Assembly (NCBI GenBank): GCA_028532985.1
Contig: JANCIK010000003.1
Location: forward strand, 506,001-570,000
DNA: 64,000 nucleotides
From: Stropharia rugosoannulata
Lineage: Eukaryota; Basidiomycota; Agaricomycetes; Agaricales; Strophariaceae
Reading direction: 5' to 3'
A program made the translations under genes and the position numbers. Below are positions 1 through 12,489 of the stretch, piece by piece (position 1 is the stretch's first letter; the number at the start of each line of letters is the position of its first letter). The notes below the pieces were generated by a model. The model was given only the letters and a program-made list of their open reading frames with translations. It did not search any database and had not been told where the DNA came from.

Positions 1-916
1 AAGAGACTAGCTAGTTCTGTTCATTTCCCTCAGCGCTGCCTGAATGGCTGCAAGTCGACTCGGTGTCCCTGCTGGGGTGGTGGAGTTCTGACCATTGCTT
101 TGGGCTGACACTAATGTAAAACCTGACTTTACGCTCGCTAGAAATAATTTAGCCTTTATGAGCAGTCAGATCAGACAACTGAACGTCTTACAGTTACTCG
201 AGAGAGCAGGAGACGTAGAGCGGTTCTGGGGGATGATACCAGACACATTCGGCGTGTTATACGACCTTTGACTCGAAGGCGTGCGAGTCATATCTATCAC
301 AGTAGTTTAGCGCTGGCTCTCGCCATCAAAGAATTGTGTTAATCTGCTAACCAGTGGACTGACGCCCGAGCGACGTCGTCGTAGGTGTTGAGTTTGGGGT
401 GTTCCTCTGCATAGATTGTCTTATCAACGAAAACCTTCACTTAATAAAGCGTGGACGGACATAGTTACTCATGGCGTCGCCTAGAGAATGGACCAAGGTT
501 GGACGTCGAGCGTCAACAGCTGAAACAGAACAGCTTCGTTGGACGTTTGACTATATGGACACAGATTCGAGTAGGCAGAGGGCGTTGAGTGGGCGAGTTT
601 GATAATGATTATATTCAAATGCAAGAAGATGGTAGATGTGGGGAAACCAAGAACAAGAAAGATCCAGGAAGACTGCGGTTTATAAGCGCAGTCATGAAAT
701 AGGCGCCATGATTTGATTGCGATAAAGGGTCGTGCCCTGCCAGGAAAAGGGCAGTGGCAGACTTCGACGTGCAGAGCAACAGTGCCTCGGGCCGTGTTCG
801 CGTCCGCGGAGACCCGTGAGCTAGTCACATCACATGCTTCCGCGACTTCCGTGACCTTGTAACATGCCTGACGAACGGTCAACCAGTGCAATTCTCCAAA
901 CCCATTCAACTACGCG
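1..916. other. intergenic, no gene seen
   Basis: No reading frame here resembles a known protein. The longest frame lies on the minus strand at 481-909; it ends just before the centrin start and shows no family motif. The stretch presumably holds the centrin promoter; I see no clear TATA box close to its start. Confidence 0.6.
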
Positions 917-1562
917 ATGTATACCTCCTCAGCAGCACAAAAGGCCAAGCGCCGCACCCACTCGCGCCCAGAACTGACGGACGAGCAGAAACAAGAGATT
1001 AAGGAAGCGTTTGAGCTCTTCGACACGGACAAGGATGGATGCGTCGACTACCATGAACTGAAAGTGGCAATGCGAGCGTTGGGATTCGACTTGAAAAAGG
1101 CTGAAGTATTGAAACTGCTTCGAGACCATGATAAGGATAATGTGGGCCTGATGGAGTTCCAGGACTTCGCCAAAATTAGTGAGTATACGCGTCTCATTAC
1201 TCAATTACTGTCCAGTCTGCCGTGCATTCAGTACCCTTTGCCATTGAGAATGAAATAGCTAATATAAACTCAACTCAGTGAGTGAGCGCATACTCGAGCG
1301 AGATCCCATGGAGGAAATACGCCGCGCTTTCAAACTGTTCGATGACGACAACACCGGAAAGATCAGTCTGCGGAATTTAAGGCGCGTCGCGAAAGAGATC
1401 GGAGATCGTTTGGAAGATGACGAACTGTGAGTGGCGTACATCTACTAAATACCTATATCTAACGACTTTAATAGCAAAGCCATGATTGACGAATTCGACC
1501 TGGACCAAGATGGTGAAATAAGCGAGCAGGAGTTTTTTGCCATCATGACAGACGACGCGTAG
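917..1562 (+). CDS. CDC31: centrin (Cdc31-type EF-hand protein)
   Basis: Centrin is a calcium-binding EF-hand protein of centrosomes and fungal spindle pole bodies, needed for their duplication; it also joins mRNA-export and DNA-repair complexes. Exons 917-1178, 1279-1426 and 1475-1562 keep phase and give 165 residues, the usual family length. Four EF-hands follow a basic N-terminus. Loop 1 (residues 36-47, starting DTDKDG) and loop 3 (about 109-120, DDDNTG) look canonical. Loop 2 (about 72-83) lacks the usual acidic/Ser residue at its fifth position. Loop 4 (DLDQDG) is canonical. The linker containing ILERDP and the IMTDD C-terminus are centrin hallmarks that separate it from calmodulin. Introns are about 100 and 48 nt with GTGAGT donors. 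The start is the first ATG of the frame. Confidence 0.96.
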
Positions 1563-2311
1563 GATCGACTACCCATTTCCCGACTCCACCTATGTTCTGC
1601 GTCTTGTTGTCTTGTTCTCGTTTATTTATCTGCAGGAATCTGAATCTCACTTCTGTAATTATGTCCTATCACATGTCAATGTGTGAGTATAATCCGAACA
1701 TGTGAGTATCCTACGCACATTTCCTAACTCTAATCTAATGATCCTGATGTGCTCCCAGATTTCCAGGTCTTTACCACCGCTGTATATCTATGAGCTCGGC
1801 GTCAATATAATTGCGTCTCTATAATAGTAAAGGCCAAGTGGAGTACTATCATGTCTGACCACCAGGTCGTGGTCAGGCGTTCCATACTTAAAAACTGTTC
1901 ACTCACGTAGCCAATGGCCCTGCATATTCGGCCAACTTGTGTGAACTGAAGACCTAATCCCGGACCATTATCAGACCGTGGTGAGCTCCTTGAATAGCTT
2001 ATCATATCTACCGCTGGGCACTTGTACACAATTGCGCCGCAGCCGCACTGTGACCCCACACAGCGGTGAATTACCATGTCTTCTGTCGTCACAAGGTCAT
2101 CGTCGCTCAATAAATCATCTTAGGCAACTGTCACTTGGTCAAGGTCTGCGAAAGTCCAAGGTTACACTTACCTTCACATCCCCTTGATTTTGACGATGCG
2201 ATTTGTGATTTGTGAGAGCTTCATTTCGCTCCAACGGCACTTTAACGTTTACCGGGGCGTCTGTCTTTCTCGTGACAGTGATTTTAGCTCTTGCGCTAGT
2301 CATCATTAATT

Positions 2312-2344
2312 CACCGAGAATGCGCCTTTTTGCGCGTCTCGGTG
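2312..2344. repeat. strong hairpin (inverted repeat)
   Basis: The arms CACCGAGA..GCGC and GCGC.TCTCGGTG pair over 8 plus 4 bp, with a small internal AT/G mismatch and a six-base pyrimidine loop (CTTTTT). It stands alone in non-coding DNA. It could be a short inverted repeat left by a mobile element or a structured RNA element; its function is unknown. Confidence 0.6.
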
Positions 2345-4872
2345 GCTTTTGCTTGCATGATATCGGCTTAATGGAATTACATGAGAAGAATATCTTTTTA
2401 CGGTGACGGTGGGAGCACGGCGGTCCCGTACCCGCCTAGCAGAAAGTAAGCAGAAGAGTGCTCTAGTTTACCATTATGAACCCTTTTTAATCGGATGTCA
2501 TATAGTAAAACGGAGAGGATCGTTAAGGTAATGGAAGCGGCCTAGACGGACTGCGACTGACCTGTCAAGTCAGCTGAGCGTGTCCGGACACATTGCTATT
2601 CCTTGGCCCTCGTTTCGAAAGTTTAAAGATGTCTAAAGGAAACCGGTACCGCGTGGACATGGTGAGCATACAATTGTACACTAATGCTTTCAGTGTCTGT
2701 ACTGATACAGACATACCACATTTGTAAGCTCCTCCATGTCCTTTCGAACATTCCAAGACTAGGTACACCGGTGTTTGGAAATTTATCTCCTCTTCATCGT
2801 TCTTTCTAAACATAGGTGCTTTCCAAGCTGACTGCTTCTCTTCTTTGGAGCGAGTGCAGGGCCTATCGGTCGGTTTGCATCGCGAAATTGAAAGAACTCT
2901 TCATACTTGCCCGATTTGGTGGTATTCACTGCTGTCACTGTCCCATTTCGAGGGCCAGTTATTTTCTAATCGCACCATGGAAAGTACAGACCGTATTTTT
3001 ACTATCGAGGGTGTCAGGCGGCTTCTGGCTTTCTGTCACGATCGAAGAAGCACCCGAACACGGACATAAGCCGCGAAGTGCTGCGACTGATATACTCTCT
3101 GTTACCTGACTTAGGAAGGCCGATGGTGTCGACATTGACATGCATTCAATTCCGGCTATGTACGGTAATTATTTCTGATGCTGCACGGAGCTCAACCAGA
3201 ACGACGGGCCATCCACTTGGGCGTAAAAGCGTGCGCACTTCATTTCTGACGGGCAAAACTCTACTCGTGCGAAACGCGCGGCCGGGGGAGCTTGGGACTT
3301 GAAGCTTGATTGGGCACACCACAGGTACGGGAGGTGTTTGCCACACTAACTGCCGGAACGAGTGCGAGCAGCAGCGACTGCGCATTCGTGAGCGCGCGAC
3401 GGAATCAACATCTATGAAAATGAGGTAATGCGGTCTGCCAACGACTAGTCCTCGTGGCTCTCTCGAGCGCTCAACTGACCTGCTTGTCTCCGAGAACAGG
3501 TGGTCGCCCCCGTGCACCACCCACCCAAACTACGCGCTCTATTATCGCTGCCCAGAGCCCCGTGGACATGGCGCTACGTACGCCTCACGCGGCGTATGAA
3601 ATTATCCAAGTATGCTATCGCATGCAATTTGCGCACCTGATATCCGCGGACCGTCTAGCGCACTCAATCGCTCAGAGCTTACATTCATTCACAGCTCATA
3701 TGTGTATATGCACTAAGGTGACTGGGATTCAAAGTCATTATCGCGTATGCGATATTGTATACATCCGAAGGCATATGGGTGCCAGGGTCCTGCTGTAATT
3801 GTCCTTGGTCTTGCCGTAACCCCATTAGATAATTATCAAGCTCTAGATGGAAAAAGGCGCCACAATTTTCCAATCCAGAAACAAGCTGAAAAAAATCAAA
3901 CTTTCATGAGCGTTATCTTCACAGCACGTATGTTGGCAGACCCTGGCAGGGAGGCAAAGGCAAGGCTGAGTTAGGGTCAAAGGTAAACTGTACGTGACGT
4001 CTGGCTTTACGGGATGCAGAGTTCCGTTTGGAGATGGGCAGTCGTGACAAGCATCATGCTGATGAACTGAAGTAGTTGTGAACCGAGCCGTAATATATGC
4101 AGGAAGCAATTGTGTCGCGAGGCCTAGCCCAGAGGCTAAATGTATTTGTTGACCTAGAGCTAGGTTAAACAGTGTACGTCAACTTGGTAGGACTCTTGCA
4201 CAGCACGAAGGATCGACTGTCAGAACGTATAGCAAGCTTTTTGCCCATATTAAACCTTGTTACCGATGCTCAAGGTCTTCAAGTAAGCTACCGTTGATAT
4301 AACAAGTATTTGACGCCCCATAACGTCACGGATGGTCTGCAATGCAGAGCAGAGTCCAGACGTCGCACACTTATCGCGCCGTCAGTACACCACTTCGCGA
4401 GTTCATGCAGCTTTAAAGCATAGGCAGCAGTGATGTGCCGGTGTCCTTGTTCCTTCTGTGTTTAGAAGTCGATAATGAGGCAAACGAGTATGCGACGAAT
4501 ATCAAACGGTAGCACCGATTCGTTGCAGCTGAACGCAGTTTACTGGATTTGGCAAGGTAAATGAAGGAGAGACGAGAGCTGGAGGGGGCTAGGGAGGCGA
4601 GCGCGGAGCGAGGAGATAATTGGACAAGAAGTCGAAGCAGCCTGCAAATGCAGGCAATGATTGACGCTGCGAACACGGCTGAGCATCTGTTCCCACTCTG
4701 CTACTGCGGCGGTCGCGTAACGCGTTCCTTGTGGGCTGGCGAGAAACCGAACGCTTACGGCGGCTATTGGGCTTCGAAAAGGCCCGAAATTTTTCGTAGC
4801 AGCAACACCAAATGAGATGGGTACCCCAGACAGCCCCAACTCGGACGCGCCGTCTAATTTTAGCGCGCCTCG

Positions 4873-5511
4873 TCACTGCACCTGCGCGCGCTGCCTGCCA
4901 GCCTTGTTAATCACAGGCACTGCCTTAGCCTTTTGTGGGCCTCTATCACACCGTGGCTTCCGGCTGTCCCCAGGTGCAGCACTCACGAGAAGGCCAGAGC
5001 GTGTACGATACATAGATCCATGCGACTTATGAGGGCTAATGAGAAGCAGACGGTGCCCATGTTGCATAGTATGAGTACCTCCATCGAGGACTTGGCTCAT
5101 TTTGGGATATCTATCGCATTTTGATAACACTCGTTCAGCCTTCCGCCTGCGCTGGCGAGGCATCATTATAAGCATAGATGAATCGCACACTGCTTGCGCC
5201 ATTTTAGAATCGGAATGAATGGCCTTATTGGACAGAAGTATAACGCCCACTACAACTTGCCTAGTATAGAGTCGGCACTTGGCACAAAACATAAATGGAC
5301 AATCACGGTCCGTGGGAAGGTGACAGTAGCCGGTCATTAACGGTCCGTCGGACCCAATATAATAGCCATCACACACTAATTTGGGCCCCCGCACAGTATA
5401 CTGTCGCCCGCTTTGTGGACGCTCGCTAGGTCGTACATACCACCGTGCACGGCACACAGCTGCTGAGTATGCTGATGCCAGAGTGGGGTGTACATTATTT
5501 CCAGAGAGCAT
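4873..5511 (-). CDS. hypothetical ORF, 212 codons
   Basis: This is the longest ATG-started frame in the gene-poor block. I do not recognise the product. It contains a CAKC (Cys-x2-Cys) pair after two other cysteines, which could be a zinc ribbon or chance, and is basic overall. There is no signal peptide and no membrane segment. A frame this long is somewhat unlikely by chance at this composition, but it has no introns and no family motif. It may be an ORF of no consequence. Confidence 0.2.
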   Translation of the reverse strand: MLSGNNVHPTLASAYSAAVCRARWYVRPSERPQSGRQYTVRGPKLVCDGYYIGSDGPLMTGYCHLPTDRDCPFMFCAKCRLYTRQVVVGVILLSNKAIHSDSKMAQAVCDSSMLIMMPRQRRRKAERVLSKCDRYPKMSQVLDGGTHTMQHGHRLLLISPHKSHGSMYRTRSGLLVSAAPGDSRKPRCDRGPQKAKAVPVINKAGRQRAQVQ

Positions 5512-6199
5512 GAATATTTTCGAATAATTTTCAGCGTTTCATTTAATTGATGGGCGTGGAGGACTTGGCTCGCTGGATAAATCTATGCGGTAGACGCAGG
5601 GCGGTCCATGTGGTCTGGTGATATGGGTTGAGCCGAGTAGTAGTGCCTTTGACGCACAGCAGCTGGCCAGGAAAGCGAGTTGAGCAGCAGCGCTCCACTG
5701 CGTTTTGGGACATCTCAGAGAACGGGAGATATAAATAGACGGAGTATGATGATATACTGATGTTTGGCATGGGGAAAAAGAAGGTGGCAGTAAACTTACT
5801 TGGGTCCCGAGGTCCTAAATGATATGCGCAGCCGCTGGGACGTCGAACTCTACAAGGTGGCATTAGTCAAGAACATGTGGTTCGCGTATATTTTCTCATG
5901 GTCAATGAGCTCTGTGTATAGCGCATTCATTTCATTATTCATCTGTGCATACATGATTGAAAAGCAAATGCAGTGCACTGTCAGTGCAGGCGTCAATGGT
6001 CTCGTGCACCCGCTGCTCCGCGTAGATGTCAGGGCGTACATAATTGTTGACAGATGCGATTCGCCCCACATCGAGACGGTACATGTATTTATTTTGGAGG
6101 AAGGAACTCGGCCCCATCGATGAGGCATTTCCAACGCATCTCATCGCAGGCTCGGCGTTGGTATCATCTGTCCCAGGGCAGTATTTATAAGACGACGAG

Positions 6200-7190
6200 C
6201 CATGCTCGGGCCCCCGTCGCGGATATAGCAATCGGAGGGCACAAACCTGGATGGGAGCAGGGCCGCGAAAAGAAGGCCGCGAACCCAGCTGTGGGGAGAA
6301 GATCTATCTGGTGGCAACCCCCCGAAAGCGCGTGAGTGGATGGGGCACATGATGAGTCCAGTGCCCCGGCCGCGCCCCCGTCGCTTGGCGGGGGGCGCCG
6401 GGCGGCCGTCCAGCCAATCGCGCGCGGGGAATTGTGCATGGCGTTAGTCATCTCAAGCTCGGGCTCACGCACGCACGCACAGCCCCCGCGCCCGAGGGTG
6501 GACTACGCGTTCCGTGGACAGAATCAGAAGTGTCGCGCTCGGTGGTCGGGCGGGGGAGCGGGACTCGAGGAACCCTGTCGTAATGCGTGTTGTGGGAAGT
6601 ACGGATAAGGAAGTGTGCTCTCCCGGAGGGCCGAGACTCCACGGCCGGGGTCTGGGCACACCCCGCCGTCCCCTCCTTCCGGAACCGCCTCGATTCCCGC
6701 CCTGCGCGTCCCCGCCCAGGCCTAGCGACGTGCGCCCCATCACGTCTCGCGCGAAGCGCGCTGTCCACCGTCGACACCCGGCCGACAGCGAAGCACCGCG
6801 CGGCATACGCACGCACGCGCGCGCGCTGGCAGACAGCAGCCTACGTCTGCCGTCGCCCTCCCGACCCGCGCACCCCCCCCCGCGGACGGCGGCCCTGTGG
6901 CACACCTCCGACCGCATAAATAGTCGTCGCAGCGGGGCAGGCACGCCCGCGGCCCGATGGCGATGGCGACGACGATGGCGATCCGATCCGTTTGCGCACG
7001 CTCGCACGCACGCGTCGCGGGCAGGACTGGGGCGCTGGGTCTCGAGCGTATGTATGTATGTATGTATGCGCCCTGCGGCCGCAGAAAAAAAAAACCATCT
7101 CCAACGGCCTTGTGGCGCTCGCTGTGCCCCGCATCCCGCGCCCCGTCGCACTCCTCAGCCTCCATCAGAACGGGGGCGGGCCCTTAATTT
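6200..7190. other. GC-rich island
   Basis: Roughly 1 kb that is visibly far richer in G+C and CpG than its flanks, with sharp borders. It contains ACGC-type runs near 6467-6481 and 6809-6824, a C-run at 6875-6882, a TATA-like CATAAATA at about 6913, a (GTAT)5 microsatellite and an A10 tract. Long overlapping frames on both strands (6514-7200 plus; 6465-7151 minus) are expected from scarce stop codons, and their products are low-complexity Arg/Pro/Ala. I read it as regulatory or untranslated DNA, not a confident gene. Confidence 0.5.
7048..7068. repeat. (GTAT)5 microsatellite
   Basis: Five tandem GTAT units, followed 16 bases later by an A10 tract. Both are inside the GC-rich island. Confidence 0.9.
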
Positions 7191-8301
7191 TGATAACTGA
7201 TAATACACATCGCAGAATGAACCTGGCTGTTGTCTGCCCATATCTCGCACATTAGGCGCCAATGGACCTCTCTCCAATACCAAGCCCCGTCGATCCCCAA
7301 TTCCAAATCATCCCTCGGCCGACCCGGACAATCCTCTGCTGATCATCCCCAATACATAACACACTACTCCTCCTTATGAAATCCACTCTTATTTGCGATC
7401 ATCATTTTATACATTTTTATTGGTATATGTGTTGATATCGATTGGTATTGGTATTGGCGTTTTGGCTTGTCGCTGCTGCCCCCGAGGGCATCGCGCGCGA
7501 AATTACGGGTAGTAGAACTAGATGAAATAATGTAATGTAGGTAGAATAAGGATAAGGTGTAGGTATAGTAGGTACATGTTAAGCATTGCATGCAGCGTCC
7601 TTTATCGCAGGATGGCGCTATTATTTACCCACCACACGCTATGAGCGATGATAGGCAGAGATAGGTTACTTGTTATCAGCAAGGCCGACTAAGCGTCAGC
7701 GCTAGATTATAGTGGTGTGGCTTGAAGGGATTAGATGATGATTTCGCCGCGGGATGAAAGACAAGAGGATAGCCTGCTAGCCTTGCACCGTTTTCCGGGT
7801 GCGCTGCGCATCGGTCGAGGGACGCTGGCCGGCCAAAGGGGAAACAGGAAGAAGAACAGGAATGAAAGAGTGTATGACGGGCTTGATCTATGAAGGAGCG
7901 AATGGGGATGTCGTTGAGTGCGATGCGATGCGTATTGCGCTGATTGCGTGGTGCCGAAAGCGTAGTGCTGCGATGATATGGTTCGTTATGCATGGATGGG
8001 GGCAGAATGGGGGGGATGTGGTGGAGCGGACCAGTGGTGAATTGCGTCTGATGTGAATGAGTATGTATGCGCCGACAGAAAAGCCCAAAAGCATTAAGAA
8101 GAAAGGCCCTGATGAATGAATCGAAACGAGAAGGACACGCGGACAAGAAAGGAGCGAGGATCGTCGACGTCCGAGGACGCAAGAAGAGCAAAGAAAACAA
8201 TCCGACGCCACAGAGAAATGCGATAATAAAAATTGAAACTAGAAAGCATCAAAAAAGAACCAAAAATGTTACAGAGCCCTGATGAAACCCTTTAACTGAA
8301 A

Positions 8302-10535
8302 CTATGCCCTCCTTCGCGCATTCTCCGGCGCCGGGGACGCTGTAGACGCGGAGGATGAGTCGCGCTCAGGTGGCACGTAATTCTTGTGCACCCTCATGTG
8401 CTGCCCGAGATTGTCGTGCCGACTAAAGTCCTTGCCGCATCCCGGGAACATGCATTTGTGAGCTGAGAACAAATCTAGTCAGTACAATGATCGACAAACA
8501 AACGGCGCGTCAAGTCAAACCCGCGCGCGCCGAAAAGCCAGGAAAAGAATCACTCACGTTTCTCATACGTGTGTATGCTCCGTACATGTCTCTTCAAGTG
8601 CTCGCCACGAGCGAAGCACTTGCCGCAGCCCTCTACTTCACACAGATACATGCGCGCGCCCTTGCCCGCGGGTCCCTGTCGCTTGCGCCCTGCCCCGCTC
8701 GCCGCACTGCGCAGGTCCTCGAGTGACTCCATCGTCGGCACTCGACGCCCGCGCGACTTCTTGGTCAGATTCGGTACAGGGATGGGAATGGGCACCGAGG
8801 TCAGCGACCGTGTGCTCCCGCGCGCGCTGCCCATAGACTGCGCCCGACTGCCTGGCGCCTGGGGTGTCTCCTGGCCCGTAGACCGTCCAGACGACCCGCC
8901 CGCGTCGCCGTCGAGCGAGGACGAGAGCGATCCGGTACTTGCGTACCGCGCGCGACCTTGTGGGAACGCAGAGTAGTTGCCCTGAGCATCGTAGAAGGGC
9001 TCGCCGAACCCGTTAGCGGGATAAGGCGTATACCGCACGCGCGCGCTTGCCGCACGAGATCGCAGATTGCGCCCTTCGCTGTAAGAGCCAGAATTGGGGT
9101 ATGAAGCGGGACCGCCTGCGCCGGGGTATGAGAGGGTATCGACTTGGCCAGAGGGGTTGGCGCTGGATCCGCGGCGCGTGGTGGTCGTGCGTCGCGGGCG
9201 CGAGCGGGTGTTGAGGACGAACTCTGGGTCGTTATCGTCGTCGTAGTCGTCCTCAGAGGAGGGCGACTCCTCTGGGTCCTCGTCCTCGTCGTCTTCTTCG
9301 GATGCGGTGCTGAGCTCCTCGTCGGCCTCTGCCTTGAGATTGTGCTCCTCGTCAGACGCATTGGATATGGACGATAACGAAGACTGGGAAAGCGGACTCT
9401 TTGGTGCGTGGGTGGGTGCGATTCGGTTCCGGGCGCTGTTTTGGCGCGTGGTGTGGCTGTGGTCATTAGCGCCCATCTGCCTGCCCATGTCAACGCTATC
9501 TCTCCTTTGTTCCTCTCCCTCACCATCGCTCGCTCTGCGCTGCCCTCTCTCCTGCGATGCGCCGCTTGCGCGAATTATATTTGATCGTTGTGGACAGTCG
9601 TCTCCAGACATGATACCGACGAGCTCTTCCTCGGCCTGCTGAACCTCGATTTGCCGGGTCGAATGTCGGTAGGCGTCCATGTACTGCTGCTGCTGTTGTT
9701 GGTGCTGCTGCTGGACCTGCTGTTGCTGGTAAGTATGCGACTCCCAGTCCTCGTCGCCCTCCGCGTCCTGCTCTACGCCACCCTCGATGCCGACTACGCT
9801 GGTTCCGTTGACGTCCATGGCGGAAGGCGCCATGGCCATGGGGTCTTCGCCGAGGCCGACAGGCATGCCACCGGAGACGACGACAATGCTGTCCATGTCC
9901 ATCATGTCGCCGACAGCGACGTTCATGTCGACACCGACGGAGGGGTCCATGTCGAGGGTGGCCATGGCCATGGCGTGTGGGTCGTGGTGGTCGAGGTCGA
10001 AGGGGTCCTGGGGCGGGTGGTTGACCCAGCCCTGGGGGTGGTAGGCGAGGGGGTCGACGGCGTCGGGGGCGAGGTCGGCCGAGTGCATGTTGGGTGCATT
10101 GATGCGGTAGTTGGTGAAGGACGCGTGGTGCTGCAGCTGCTGGTGCTGCTGGTGCTGCAGTTGGTGGAGCTGTTGCTGGTGGAGCTGCTGCTGCTGCTGC
10201 TGGTATGGCTGGGAGTAGAAGGGACGCGGTGGGGAGAAAGTGGCGGGGGCGGTGGGGCTGGGACCCTGAGGGTGCTGGAGCAGCTGGATGTCATAGGGCC
10301 GCTGTGTATGGTGGAGGTGGTGGTCCTGGTAGGGGCTGGCAAAGGGGTCCTCCTGCTTTATGCGGGGTGCGGCGTCGAGGGAGAAGGGCTGGAGGTCGTC
10401 GTAGTAGGTGGTGCGCTGGTGGATGAGGTAGGGAGTCTTTTTGTGCTCTGGAGACCATGTGAGAAAGTCCTGGTAGTGGTCGACGATGTCGTCGTGGTGG
10501 ACCGACAAGTCCTGGTGGAAGAGGGAGTCGTGCAT
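8302..10535 (-). CDS. C2H2 zinc-finger transcription factor (Msn2/Seb1-like)
   Basis: Two exons, 8558-10535 and 8302-8462, joined across a 95-nt intron (GTGAGT donor), give 712 residues. The intron splits the DNA-binding domain: finger 1 (C632, C637, H650, H655) ends exon 1 and finger 2 (C663, C668, H681, H685) opens exon 2. The paired fingers with RGEHLKRH and SRHDNLGQH recognition helices resemble the Msn2/Msn4/Seb1 stress-regulator group, which binds AGGGG-type stress elements; target specificity here is inference. The long N-terminal part is low complexity: two Gln-rich tracts (about residues 110-140 and 270-290), a Met/Asp-rich stretch between them, and a strongly acidic run (about 400-440), as expected of an activation region. 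The start is the ATG at 10535. An upstream ATG at 10569 opens an overlapping, out-of-frame reading frame. Confidence 0.9.
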
Positions 10536-12489
10536 TGGGAGGATATTGAAAGACGGATTCGTTGGGCATTTGTATCTCCCACTGGTCCAATTGATTAGCC
10601 ACTGCTAGATCGACGCCAGATCTGTGTCCCGATGGGGTCCTGCTGCTTTGGGCCGGTTGGCAGTCACGCCTCCGCCCGCATATTCCTTATTGTGCCGTCC
10701 GAACTTCGCAACCGACATCTTTCCACGCCCTATCTTATCTCCCAGCGTGGCCTTAGTCTGCACTAGTCTAGCCGGCCACACTAGAAAATCCTTTTTTCTA
10801 ATACATACTAATAATCATATCCGTGAATCCTGCCCAGTCTGCTGCACCCAGGCACTCCCTGTGGTCCTCGCAAGTTGGAACACCTCCGCAAATTTAACCT
10901 TTTTGCCTTTCGCAGCCCATGTCTCACTTAATACTCATTCCTCCGTCATCATCACCAATATTCACCTTTTCTAATTAATTACTGCAGCCGCACCTCCTTA
11001 CCTCCTTGTATCGCCTGCATATTCTCTTCACCGCTGTCCGAACTGCCTCTGGACGCTGGCCCGACGGCGCATGCCAAGAACGGCCGCCTTAGGGCTAAGA
11101 AATCGCTGCGCTTGGGTGTTCTCCTCCACGCGTGCGTAGCTGGATCCAGGCCCTACCAACTCCAATCATCTGCTGTCCGTATGTGCCTCTGCATCCCCAG
11201 CATTCCGAGTCCTCTCTTCCGGTCGAGATTAATTAAATTCGTTTTTTTAAACATGCACCCGGTCTGCGTCAGTCCTCGACAGCTTGCACCGTCGGGGGTC
11301 CTTTTGCAGATCGTCCAGATCCCAAACACCTCCGACTCTGACGGTTACCAGCCGACCATCTACCTAACCACCACACGTATCCTCCAGCACTGCGTCGAGG
11401 GATAGTGCGTAAATTCCTAAACATAGACCACGCTCTGACTGAAGACTGCTTACATCGACACTGACTGGCACTGCCCCTGCGCCGCCGCCACTCGAATGCT
11501 CGGTCAGTACCTGCTTAGCCAGACAAAAATTTCCTGCCACAGCACGCCATGCGACGCAGTCAAACGCGAAGCAAAATGTACGACGCCTAATTCTTGAGGC
11601 GCACGTACGCGTCAATGCCGGGCGTCTGCTCTCCGCCTGGCGCGGAGGCGCGCTGCCTGCGTCTGCAGGCGTCCATACCTACCGCCCGTTTTGTCCTTCC
11701 GACGACACACTCGCCGCGCACACCCAGCCGCCGTGCCCTGATCGCGTCACCTCAGACACGGGTGTAGGCCCCGATCGGCCCCCCCGAGCGAGCAAGAGGG
11801 CCAAAAGATATTCCTGCTATGCAAAGTGGGCAAGCATTTCGCATCGCATCGCGGTTGCAGACGCAGCTGCAACCGAAAAAGAGACCCCAGGACGAGTATT
11901 CCGGGTCGGGGACCTCCAAGTGCGGGTGGACCCAGTGGCGGGAGCAGCAGGTCCTCGAGCCACCGAGCTCCAGAGCCTCCCGCGAAGGCAGTGCGCCCTT
12001 GGAGGCAGCCCTCCACTGTGCTGCAGTGTTTTCGGCAATCAGCATATCGGCATCTCCCGAGTCCGGGGAAAATCGCCGGGACCTGACTGTTGACGTCTGT
12101 GCCATAAATAGACAGTGCTGCCTCGCGGCGAGGTGTGCGTACGTATGTACTATGTTCGTCTTCCCAGAAACATATGACTCGGGCAATTTCTGGCATTTTC
12201 TACTGACTGGACATCCTGACTCGAGGCCACATTGCATCGATGTTCGCCGTCGATGCACGCGTCTGATGAACGTTCAACGGGCCGGGGTCGGCAGGTGTCG
12301 ACGCTGCCCGAATGGAATTTCTGGTGGATGGACCGCTAAGAGCCACACCCATGGGGACGCTGACACCGTGGCATACAAAAGTCGCACATGATATGACCAA
12401 TGCTCTACGCAATGACGTTCACGTATGCCACCCTGGCACGTACAATGACCCCAGTCCCTACGAGCGCTTATTAACATACGCACGTCATC

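Larger units (their letters stand above)
1563..8301. other. 6.7-kb gene-poor block
   Basis: No recognisable gene. The many frames are short (mostly under 130 codons), overlap on both strands and carry no family motif. The longest ATG frame is 4873-5511 on the minus strand, listed separately. Base composition changes abruptly at about 6.2-7.2 kb, also listed separately. A hairpin lies at 2312-2344. Decayed transposon sequence, untranslated RNA or fast-evolving small genes cannot be told apart by eye. Confidence 0.6.

Noticed and set aside
6514..7200. Long Arg/Pro-rich frames on both strands in the GC island
   Set aside because: Stop codons are rare at this composition; the two strands give equally long frames and neither has a domain.
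9588..10598. 336-codon open frame opposite the zinc-finger gene
   Set aside because: It is the reverse of Gln/His/Pro-rich low-complexity coding DNA; the product is Val/Gly/Leu repeats with no motif.
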